In this document: positions 8,586 through 17,384 of the stretch, piece after piece | Layout: each line of letters opens with the position of its first letter | Position numbering within the stretch: the first letter of the stretch is position 1 | DNA from: Spirogloea muscicola | Taxonomy: Eukaryota > Streptophyta > Zygnematophyceae > Spirogloeales > Spirogloeaceae | Direction of reading: 5' to 3' | Length of the DNA: 17,384 nucleotides | Assembly (NCBI GenBank): GCA_009602725.1 | Contig: WELB01000187.1 | Coordinates: 207,362 to 224,745 of the forward strand | Notes under the pieces: generated by a model | Seen by the model: only the letters and a program-made list of their open reading frames with translations | The model's database searches: none | Told to the model about the DNA's origin: nothing | Translations under genes and position numbers: made by a program

Positions 8586-11500
8586 CTAGATGGTCAGGCC
8601 CCCAGGCATGGCTGCCGCCTTTGACCTGGACTTGACAACTTTCTCGACCAGGATGGCCTGCAATTCACAGGGAGGGGACATCAGAACCAGGGGAGCAATT
8701 GAAAAGCCAATATCTATTGTTAAGGGTGTCTGCACGCAAGTAGCAATCATGTAGCAAAGACAGAGTAAACCTCGATTGTGTTACTGACTGTCTTCACAGT
8801 GTAACAGACTAAATCAGAGGCGTGGAGAATGGAGGCCAGCAGCACACGGAGGGTCGCACCTGGGTGCTTAGCACCATGCCGGCCACTGAGGCCGCATTTT
8901 GTAGGGCACACCGCGTCACCTTGGCAGGGTCAATCACGCCTGTTCATAACAAGCAGGTTGTATTGCAAACTCATTAATCTCAGGCTTAAAGACGGCCTCT
9001 AAGTTCAGAGAGAAGACTGACAGCTGCCTGACATTCTTTGGCCCTGTACCATCACTGTGGCCCAGAACTCACAATGTCGAATGCCTAGCGCACGCTTTTA
9101 TGACTCTGAAAACTAGCAGCAACAAGACGTTGCAAGTGCAGAGAAAGTAGAAGCAAGACTTGCTTCCATCGGCGTTGGTGAAGCGTCAGCTTGCTGGGTT
9201 GTGCTCCTGGAGGCACTCACCGCTTGCCAACAGGTCCTCGAACTTGTCAGTCATGGCATTGTAGCCCATCTCCCAGTCCAGATCCAGGATCCGTTCCACC
9301 ACAACCGCACCCTCCACACCTGCGTTGTGCGCAATAAGCCCTGCCGGGGCCAGCAGAGCCTGCACGACAGTAACGAAGGAAAGTTAGTGCCTACCCAAGC
9401 TGTAGCCTCATACTTGCGAAAGCAAATAACAGTCAGGACTGGCAGGAGCGGACAGCTCAGAGCAGGCACAATCAGGTCGCGTCGTACTCCTGTCTTACTG
9501 GGATGATGTTTCAGTGAGCACTATCTCCTCCTTCCTGAATGATGGCTTACAAGTGATGGAATGCAGTATTCGTAAAGTTAGACTCTAGAAGTCATTCTTT
9601 CAAAGGAAATTAGCTCGTAGAACGTAGGACAGAGCATGATTCGTATCACCTTCTGCACAATGTCGGCACCAATCTTCTCTTCTGCATCCGTGATGCTCTC
9701 CTTGATCTTAGGAATCTCAGCTGACAGGTGGCACATGGCTGCACCCCCGCCGGGCACAATGCCCTCCTCAATTGCCGCAAATGTTGCATTCTTGGCGTCC
9801 TCGATACGGAGCTTCCTGTCCTCAAGTTCGGTCTCGGTGGCAGCACCAACCTGTCAGCTCAATCATTCAATTAAGTGACCCTTATAAGCCAGAAGATTAT
9901 GATGTAATGGGTCACAGTCGGGCGTCCTGCTGCTACTTTTACCACCATCTGCATCTGGCTTGCAACATGGCGTGAGCTCTTCACACAGCATCTCTGATGC
10001 CTCGCTTTACAACATGAGGCAAGCTCACAGCAGTGATGGTGTATGATTTATGAATGAGGAGGGCTTACCTTGATCACAGCAACCCCCCCAGAGAGCTTCG
10101 CAATACGCTCTGAGAGCTTCTCTGTGTCGTAAATGGAGTCGGTCTCAGCCAGCTCCCTTTTGATCTGGGCGATGCGGGCCTGTATCTCATCCTTTGTCGC
10201 AGCATCGGCAATGATTGTGGTGGAATTATTGCTGATTGTGATCTTGCGCGCAATGCCAAGCTGATCAACAGTAGCCTCCTCCACCTTGAAGCCCAGATCG
10301 CTGGCCACAAACTCGGCACCTAATAGACAGAACCCGAAGAAATGCAGCCATGTGAGTGCTCACACTGATGCATGAAGCAAATACAAATAGTATGCCTAAG
10401 ATGCTGCTTACAGACAGCTAGATAATAGGTTCTGTTGACAATGATGACCACAGTGGCTAGCTTTGCTTTGCCGAAGCATAGCATAATGAAGTGGCAAGCC
10501 TGTATGGTTGTTAACCTGACCTGTCATGATAGCAATGTCCTGGAGGAGGGCTTTTCGGCGCTCTCCAAAGCCGGGGGCCTTGATGGCTGCAACATTGAGG
10601 ACGCCGCGAAGCTTGTTGACGACAAGTGTGGCAAGCGCCTCACCAGATACGTCCTCAGCGATGATCAGCAGCGGTGCAGAGAGCTGGGAGGTCTTCTCCA
10701 GAAGCGGGATAATGTCCTTGATAGTCGTGATCTTCTGGTCTGTCACGAGCACCCGCGCGTTCTCAAGCTCCACTAGCATCTTCTCCTGATTTGTGACGAA
10801 TTGCGGAGAGATGTAGCCTCTCTCAACCTGCACACCGTGCTCGTGCCACATTCTTGATCAGTGGAGGACGCTGCAGAACCATAATACTGGCTGCACTGAA
10901 CAACGTACCGAGTCTAATTGTGTACTATTGTCAGCAAGGGGCTGTTGCCTTCAGCTGACATTGTTCTTATTAACAACTTGCTGTCCAGCTATATATATGT
11001 ATATCACTATGGCAATCCAGAAATTGTTCTTGAAAATTCTCAGAGATTCCAGCAGAGATTGGCAGCCAACAGATTCTTTCAGGTCTACCGCCCAACATAT
11101 ATTTGTGGAGCTGACGAAGACAAGGAATGGACAAGGGAGGACAAGCAAGGGCAAGGCAAGAGTGAGTGAAGTAGGCGGTAAGTGCGTACCTCCATGCCTT
11201 CCTCCACCTCCACGGACGTCTCAAACGATGACGACGACTCAATGGACAGGACACCGTCGGAGCCAACCTTGTCAATGGCATCAGCAATCATGGTCCCCAC
11301 ATAGTCGTCGTTCCCAGCCGAGATGGTTGCCACAGCTGCAGCATAAAGAGCACATTGAAGAGTATCAACACTCACTGGGACTTCAAGAGCACACTCTGTA
11401 TTCAGTAATTGAAGTTGAGAGCAATCTGAGCACCGCAAAAGTAACAGCCATACCCTTGATGTCGTCGCGACCCTTGACCGACCGAGCCTTCTCCTTCAGC

Positions 11501-13017
11501 AATTCAACAATGGCTACCACGGTCTTGTCAATGCCCTTCTTGATGGCCACGGGATTGGCGCCTGCAGTCACGTTCATAAGCCCGAGCTTGATCATCTCCC
11601 GGGCAAGGATGCTGGCAGTAGTAGTCCCGTCACCAGCAGAGTCGTTGGTCTTGCTCGCCACCTGCACATGCACTCAGCTCCGTGCCTCATGAGTTGCACA
11701 GCAACACAAAGCCCGGATCAAGTAAGACCTGAAGTAGAATAAGTCAAACGATGACGAACAAGCTTGTGCCCTTCAGCAGCACATCAGTGCCACAGATAAG
11801 TACGGACCTCGCGGATGAGAGCAGCTCCCGCATTCTCCATGGCATCGGGCAGCTCGATGGCGCGCGCAATGGTCACGCCGTCGTTGATGACCTTGGGGTT
11901 GCCAAAGTCCTCAAGTACCACATTGCGGCCTGCATTGCAAGGGCTCGAATCAGCTCTCTGCCACTGTGCTGTGATTGACGGCTACCTTTCGCAGCACCCA
12001 TGCCTCAAACTCACACACAGCTCACAGTGATCATGCAGATATATTGTGTTAGAATGCAAGCAATTTGACTATAAGTGCCAGCTGCAATTGATATGATCAT
12101 TGCTCTGCAAAGCCTGCTGACCTCGAGGGCCCAGGGTGACGCCAACTGCGTCCGCGAGCTTGTCGATGCCAGCCTGCATGGCTGCGCGAGACGCCTGGTC
12201 GAAGAAGATCTCCTTGGCGGCTGCCCGTGCCGCAAGGCTCTGCCGCACAGCGGCAGGCCGCCTCCTGGGCCTCGCTGCGGCCACAGCGGCGACCTCATTC
12301 CTGCCCTGAAGGGATCCAGCCACCCTGGAGCCGGCCTGCGCCTGCGCCTGTGCAAAGCCGAGCCGCACCGGGGCTATTTGATATCAATTTAATACACATT
12401 GAGCTCATCTGGCAGGAACGTCTTGGCAGGGTCAGCGCATCCTAAGTGCCTGATACGACTGCTGACAGTAACAGTGAATGACCGACTTCATCATTGCCTT
12501 CCTTATTTGTCCTTCGTCTGGAGGCAGCTATTTCGCCAAAGTACGACATCTAGCGACCATAAACCTTAATCCCTCATAACTCGCAATGGCTGACGGGCCT
12601 CCTGAATCTCAACAGGCGAACTCATCTGCCTCGCAGGACTGCCAGACGCTTCGCAAGGCGATGGTGGCTGGTATATCACTAAGCAGGCCCCGCCCCGCAG
12701 CGGCACTGGAGCTAAGCCTTCTTGCAGCACACGGCATTTGCGACTCTGGTGCTGGCAGCGCTTCAATGTAGGCCACCGCGCGACGACTCGTCGTCGCCAC
12801 GAGTCTTCGAGGAGCGAGAGCACGGAAGCTCGATCGGAACGACGAGAAGTGCGGAGAGGCACACGGCAGCCGGCGAGGAAGGCCGGGGAATCGGGGCGGT
12901 GTCGCGGCTCGTTTGCCGGCGGCTCACCTTAGCGGCGGGCGAGGAGCTGCACTCCGGCGCGGCCAGCCGGGAGCGCGCGAGGAGCGCGGCGCCGGGGGCG
13001 GCGGCGGAGGCGGCCAT
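8586..13017 (-). CDS. CPN60A: Chloroplast chaperonin-60 alpha subunit, 11 exons
   Basis: Group I chaperonin subunit of the plastid; with beta subunits it forms the ATP-driven folding chamber used by Rubisco large subunit and other proteins. Exons (- strand): 13017-12928, 12347-12122, 11929-11808, 11661-11454, 11335-11190, 10827-10521, 10319-10069, 9850-9650, 9359-9221, 8939-8860, 8657-8586 (about 613 aa). Residues 1 to about 72 are Ala/Arg/Ser-rich and poor in acidic residues, a typical transit peptide, followed by AAKEIFFDQ. Seen: [22 protein letters not shown] (156-161), [65 protein letters not shown] (478-486), MPGGLTI at the end. Wording such as [10 protein letters not shown] and [10 protein letters not shown] fits the alpha rather than the beta type. 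The exon before KEIFF has no ATG in frame, so the start was placed in a separate exon at 13017, whose 30 codons join in phase 0. Exon 2 has three consecutive in-frame acceptors. Confidence 0.95.
12348..12927 (-). other. Chaperonin intron 1 (580 nt), splitting the transit peptide
   Basis: The donor is AAG|GTGAGCC and the acceptor TTTGCACAG, on the - strand. It separates the first 30 residues of the transit peptide from the rest, so presequence and mature protein are on different exons apart from the second half of the presequence. No coding signal is seen inside. Confidence 0.8.
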
Positions 13018-13926
13018 GGCGGGNCGGCGGCGGGGGGTGCGGTGGTTTCTGTCTGGGAGGAAGAGGAGGGGGGTGGCGGCGCCCAGGAGAGGGGGGGGTG
13101 TTTCGGAAATTTTGATCCCCAGCGAAATGAGGCCCCGTGGGCATATCAAAGGCGGTGCGGGCGGCGGACCTGCGGCAGAGGCGTGCGGCATTGGTGAACG
13201 GATTGCGCGCGGGGAGGGAGGCGGGGGGGAGCGACCCCGTGCGACGCGCGCGACTCATCCGACGGCGCAGGCGCGTCGCCCGGCGACGCCCCGCCAGCCT
13301 TCTAGAAGCCCCGCGGGGCCTTCGGAAGCCGGCCGTCGGATCGGCTCAATCCACGACTGTGGTGGCTTCCCAGGTCCCAGTCCGACGCAACGGTTTGGCT
13401 GTGTCGGCGCGACGTCCCGTCAGCTTATGGCCTTTTCGTTCACGTGATAGTCATGGGTCTCGCCTTCGAACTAGAACTCTTCCAATGTGAGGCAGTGGGT
13501 GTGAGAAGCCAGCCCAATCAATTTAGCAACGTCTGAAAGGGCCGGTAGGCGCAATAGCAACGAACCACTCTCTCCGTGACTTCTGTGAATGGACACGCTC
13601 AATAACCCTTATTCAAGAAATGCAGATCGGAGAAACTCGAGTGCGGAAAAGCGTCGCCCTGGCGAATCCGGAGGCAGTAGCCGTGGCGCGTACACTAATC
13701 AGTCATAGATATCTCGCCCTTATCGATGTTCGTAGCCTGTGGTCTTTACAAGCTTTGCTGGTGCCTTCTGCCCGCCCAAATCTGTCAACTATTCTAGGCT
13801 GACATCTCTGAGCTACGGCCCGCGCCATAGAAGAAAGAGCTCGCCCATTGAGGATAGGGGCTGGAACAGCCAGCCCAAAAAAGAATGAGAGTACAAGAAG
13901 CCCAAGAAGAAGGGGGGCCAGGCGAA

Positions 13927-13954
13927 GCACTAAGAAAGAAGCACTAAGAAAGAA
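13927..13954. repeat. 14-bp tandem repeat, two copies
   Basis: GCACTAAGAAAGAA occurs twice in direct succession (13927-13940, 13941-13954) followed by another GCAC, inside a purine-rich stretch of the spacer. It looks like a minisatellite and no function is suggested. Confidence 0.9.
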
Positions 13955-14414
13955 GCACACAAGAAGAAACAAAGCAGCCATAGAAGGACCTCGCCTTCAC
14001 CTGCACCTTCACCTTCACATATGCATACCTACAGGCTCGCCATCACAGCCACTGACTTGTCACAACTGCATTCTGCGAAGGCAATATGCCCATGCTGCAG
14101 GTATGCATATAGCACGCATCACAGAACGACGGGGATGTAAGCTCCCAGGAACTTATCTCCGAGTGAATAGGACTGGAAGAAGCTACTGCCTCTCGTGGTC
14201 AGCATGTGCAGGCAAGAAATCGACCTGGCCTAGACTCCAAATGCAACCAATCATTTGGAAGCGCCAATCCATCTCAGGCTGACCACTTGCTCTCTGGGTC
14301 AAATTTAAACATGATGGTGGAGCTTCCACGCACAGTTGTGATTACGACCACTTGGGAATAAGCTCAAGGGTATCAGATTCCGCAGTTGAGAACAGTGTCG
14401 ACATCATTGGCGGA

Positions 14415-14435
14415 TGCTTGGTGCTTGGTGCTTGG
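14415..14435. repeat. 7-bp tandem repeat, three copies
   Basis: TGCTTGG is repeated three times without interruption and followed by TGC, about 250 bases downstream of the CCR4-like stop codon. This would be 3' UTR or spacer; it is a short slippage-type repeat. Confidence 0.9.
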
Positions 14436-14680
14436 TGCACTGTTAATTGAGGCTTCAAAAGTAGATAACAAAGTCATGCAAGCAAGGCCCCTCATGAAGA
14501 ACTCTCGCGATGCCAAAGCAAGAAGGACGCCTTAATTAATCTGAAATATCCGCAAGGCCTTGTGCTGCGCCTTTCTTGAGGGTCCTGCGTTGTCCCCTCT
14601 GCATGACAAGGCGGCCGCACCGCTGATACCAGAGCCCGTGATATTTCTAGTCAATGCTGGAGATGCACAGACTCTTCTCA

Positions 14681-17367
14681 CTATTTGACAGCTTTTACAT
14701 TAAATTCAGCCCCAATTGGCACGTGGTCACTTGGGTGCTCCATGTTCGGCAGGCCGCCTACAACGTCCTCGTCATCCTTGCGGGGCAACGCCAGCCGGCT
14801 GACGAGCTCCAATTGGGGGCAGGGCGTGAATAATATAAAGTCAATGGCAAACGTGAAAGGCGGTGTGAAGTTGGTGTACGGCTCTGACTCCACACCCACT
14901 TTGTAGGAGCTGACCAGCTGCATAGCCAAGCCGCTGTCTGGGGTGCCCGGGCCTCCTGCGACCTCATCCTTCGCTCCGTCGGCTTGAGGAGCTGTAGCCT
15001 CGGTGGTCACAAGGTGCTCGTACGCCTGCCACAGAGAGCTTGTTCTCAGCATGCAGCTCTGCCAACGCAAGCTGCTATCATCTACGCCTCCTGGACAAGA
15101 GCCAGCAGTTAAGTCCACTGCGCACCGGCTCGCCAGGTCGAGAATTGAAGTCTCCTGTCAAGATGGCCGCTGGGCAAACTCCGTCGTCCCCTCGCAGGCT
15201 CTCACTGAAGGACGCCAGGCAAGACCGCATGTGCCTGACCTGCGCGAGCTTGACGTCCGCTAGAGCAGGGTCCCTTGAGACATAGAGCAGCTGTGGTTCA
15301 GCAATTCATGGCCTAGACAAGGTCGGTGGCGCTTGTCTGCCGATACAGTCCTTCATTGCCTTGGCTAGTTCTGAAAGTTGCCCTGACTGCTGCAAAATTG
15401 GTTGAGCAGCCAAATGATGCCAAGACCGATGAGTCCTAGCAACCATCTCCCCAAATTGAGTAAGCATTCAAGTCAATAGCCAGGACTGGAGTGATAGCAC
15501 TGCACCACTGCTGCCATGACATTCACTTTGTAGGGTAAGGCTATCCAAGTCCTGACCAGTAAATGTGTGTTGTAGCGACGATGAAGACGGGAGCTTGAGG
15601 CGAATCCACAGCCTGGAACGCGGCCATGAGGCCAACACAGTCCCGCTTCAAGCGCACTTTTGGGTCATGCAAGTTCTCCTTGTTCGAAACCGCCTCCGAG
15701 TTCGAGGCACTACTTGTGCCTGACATCTTTGGCCTGGACTCTGCAACTTTCACAGCATCTTCATCTTCAACGTCATAGGCTGTCCTCTTCACGCCACCCG
15801 CTCTGGGCTCCCTGGCCTGGTCCACGCTTGCGCCTCCCGGCACAAGGTCGTTATATTGCACAGGACGTCGCGCAACCATGAGGAACCTGAGGCGTGCAAC
15901 AACAGCAGCGAACCTGCAGTCAATCTGCAGTCAAGTACAAGCGAGCTTGCAGGGGTGTGCTTCCATAATCTACAGTAGACCATAATTCATTTCTTACCTC
16001 TTGTGCTTCCAGACGATCCCACAGCCGTCTCGTTTCGGCAAGGGGCGCTGGAGGTACAGGCACTCGTACCCAGCCTCCTGGAGGACGGGCTCGTAGAAGG
16101 ACTTGAACTCGTCCAGCTCCTGAGAGGTTTAGGACAAATCATTCTCCAAGCTTGTGGTCAAGCAGGTGTGTGTTTGCTGATCTGTATTGTAGGGTAGTTG
16201 AATAAATCTGTGTAACTAAATGTGAGAATGACATTTAGACCAAAAGTTCCAAAAAGGGTCTTGCAATAGGAGTTGCATAAGAAGCTGCACCAAAGCTGAG
16301 GTACCCAGTGTGATACCTACCAGGATAGCAGACGCTCGACCTACACACGAGTGATACTCCTCAACTAGTCATGACTGACCACTAAAAAAATCACTGACTT
16401 TACATAGTACTCTCACCTGGAGACAGAGGAAGTCTGCATCCAACGAGAGCAGCTTACGGGCAACAGCGCTGGAGCGGTGCTTCCATCTGCAAGCGCGCAA
16501 AATGTTGGGGCCACTTATGTGTCTAAAATTTTGCGCACCACGGCTATCTTCATCAGCTTTCCCCAGCAAATCAGCAGCCACTTAAGTGCAGCAGCAGAGT
16601 AAGGGCGAGCTCTAACTTGAGGCAGGGGGGCGGAGAGTGCGGGAAGTTGGTTTTCTTGACGTACGCCTGGCCAAGCATGCGGTGCGGAGCAGTATCAAAG
16701 GCTTGCTGCAGAGTCCTAAGGGTCGCTCGCGAGCACTTCTGTAGCCTTCATCATCGCCTCCGCGAGCCTACTTGTTGTGTCCATACAAGCCTTGGTTCTC
16801 TCACACAGATGCAACATGGCAGCAAGCTGCTGCCGAGCTCGAAGCTCGCGTGCCCATAAAACACCCACAAAATCCTACTCACTGAGAAGTAAGCCCTTAA
16901 ACTAGGCAGATATGAGGCGCTTCTGGGACGGCTTTAGTGGATGCAGGAGCGAGGTACGGACCTGCGCCAGGATGTTCCACGACACAACCCGGAGGCGCGT
17001 GCTGGTGGCAGTGCCTGCAACACAGCGCGTCGCCATGGAGGGCCCAATTGGCATCAGGTCCAGCCCCGCTTTACAGAGGCACGTTCGAGTCCTCCCGTGG
17101 TGCCAATTAACGGGTTTAAGGTTAAGGGTTTTGGGTTAGGGTTTGGCTTTAGGGTTTCGGTGCGGCCGCCGCCAAGCGCCTTCTCGTGGTCGCAGCAGGG
17201 CTTAATGCACTCTAATGGTTTCAGATATGGACAATTAGCGCAATCGAGGGGTTGGTCAGTGGAGCTGCGGAGGCGCTCAGCCAGGCGCCGCCACCTGGCT
17301 CCTCGGGGCCCGGTGCGGATCCGGGCCGCCGGTCGACGGGCTCGAAGCCGCGCGCTGGCGCGACCAT
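14681..17367 (-). CDS. CCR4-like poly(A) 3' exonuclease (CCR4 homolog 4/HESPERIN type), 8 exons
   Basis: Endonuclease/exonuclease/phosphatase fold enzyme of the CCR4/Angel/nocturnin group, closest in wording to plant CCR4 homolog 4 (HESPERIN), a poly(A)-degrading enzyme. Exons (- strand): 17367-17295 (uncertain), 17014-16962, 16666-16617, 16486-16417, 16119-15998, 15886-15557, 15273-15126, 15025-14681 (about 396 aa). Seen: RVVSWNILAQ, CLKWKHRSSAV, DFLCLQELDEF (E83), KRDGCGIVWKHKR, VRLKRDCVGLMAAF, THIYWDP (H230), ADVKLAQVR, LTGDFNSRPGEP (D274, N276), IDFILF (D344), GGLPNMEHPSDHVPIGAEF (D382, H383). The catalytic set is complete. Between YNDLVP and DPKVRLKRD there is an acidic, Ser-rich insert containing SNKEN. 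The start is uncertain: an ATG at 17036 (or 17054) reads straight into the 16962 exon and gives about 379 (or 385) aa. I prefer the spliced start because TGTGTTGCAG there looks like an acceptor and the phases match. Confidence 0.88.
17112..17160. repeat. Degenerate interstitial telomere-like tract (TTTAGGG type)
   Basis: GGGTTTAAGG, TTAAGGG, TTTTGGG, TTAGGG and TTTAGGG units follow each other over about 50 bases. On the - strand this includes AAACCCTAA, the plant telo-box sequence. In the spliced-start model it lies in the first intron of the CCR4-like gene; in the 17036-start model it is about 80-125 bases upstream of the start, where it could act as a telo-box promoter element. Confidence 0.7.
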
Positions 17368-17384
17368 GGCGGCCGGCGCGGCCC
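17366..17384 (+). CDS. Possible start of a further + strand gene, cut by the window end
   Basis: ATG GCG GCC GGC GCG GCC in a good start context (GACC before ATG, G after) resembles the Ala-rich starts of other genes here. CCATGG is a palindrome, so the same bases also give the - strand ATG proposed for the CCR4-like gene. Only six codons are visible, so nothing can be said of the product, and both cannot easily be true. Confidence 0.15.

Larger units (their letters stand above)
13018..14680. other. Spacer: chaperonin promoter side and 3' side of the CCR4-like gene
   Basis: The first 300 or so bases (to about 13330) are very GC- and CpG-rich, with G runs and one undetermined base at 13024, and should hold the chaperonin promoter and leader. 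The rest is of mixed composition with an A/G-rich stretch at about 13865-13985. Open frames of 60-145 codons exist on both strands, but none resembles a known protein or has the codon bias of the neighbouring genes. A TTACA (TGTAA on the - strand) lies at 13746-13750, over 900 bases after the CCR4-like stop. Two short tandem repeats are listed separately. Confidence 0.65.

Noticed and set aside
10928-11692. 254-codon + strand frame
   Set aside because: Runs antisense across introns and exons of the chaperonin gene and encodes nothing recognisable.
13703-13981. 92-codon - strand frame with a long hydrophobic Leu/Phe-rich start, like a small membrane protein
   Set aside because: It is the complement of a purine-rich low-complexity stretch with a tandem repeat. 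No similarity is recognised, and its codon use is unlike the neighbouring genes.
13848-14282. 144-codon + strand frame, Lys/Arg-rich with a His-Leu repeat
   Set aside because: The composition follows short repeats in spacer DNA. There are no recognisable domains and no codon bias.
17081-17100. GTTCGAGTCC resembling a tRNA T-loop
   Set aside because: The flanking bases do not form the T-stem and no D or anticodon arm is found upstream.
1-17384. Possibility of a linked novel system formed by the four genes
   Set aside because: All four are conserved housekeeping or regulatory families of green plants with unrelated roles. Neighbouring gene order in such nuclear genomes does not imply joint function.

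Overview
The window is nuclear DNA from a photosynthetic eukaryote, most likely a green alga. Four protein-coding genes are cut by many GT-AG introns. Exons are GC-rich and strongly codon-biased, and introns are more AT-rich. One gene encodes a plastid chaperonin with a transit peptide. Degenerate telomere-like arrays of the CCCTAAA/TTTAGGG type (plant and trebouxiophyte style) occur twice. I lean towards a trebouxiophyte-like green alga, but the lineage is an inference. There are no bacterial operons, mobile elements, CRISPR arrays or recognisable RNA genes.

Layout, left to right. (1) 6-3827, + strand: aminoacylase-1 (M20 metallopeptidase), 8 exons. (2) 3828-4898: spacer. (3) 4899-8113, + strand: TMEM62-like membrane metallophosphoesterase, 4 exons, one of them 1.8 kb. 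(4) 8114-8585: short spacer between convergent genes. (5) 8586-13017, - strand: chloroplast chaperonin-60 alpha subunit, 11 exons, with the transit peptide split over exons 1 and 2. (6) 13018-14680: 1.66-kb spacer, GC-rich near the chaperonin start, with one undetermined base. (7) 14681 to about 17367, - strand: CCR4-like poly(A) 3' exonuclease of the CCR4 homolog 4/HESPERIN type. Its first exon is uncertain.

The genes are functionally unrelated: acyl-amino-acid hydrolysis, a membrane phosphoesterase, plastid protein folding and mRNA deadenylation. I see no joint pathway and no new system. Exon models were built by hand from homology and splice sites, and reading frame is kept across every junction given.

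The most interesting item is a diverged copy of aminoacylase exon 7 inside the following intron (about 3412-3579). It still ends in GAG|GT and keeps many codons with synonymous changes. Other points are a 24-bp tandem duplication at the last aminoacylase splice acceptor, telomere-like tracts in two introns with the same orientation relative to transcription, and a triple in-frame splice acceptor in the chaperonin transit peptide.

Introns over 300 bases are 511-972, 1461-2007, 2517-2889 and 3130-3713 (aminoacylase), 5607-6020 (TMEM62-like), and 12348-12927 and 10828-11189 (chaperonin). Apart from the items listed, I see nothing in them.
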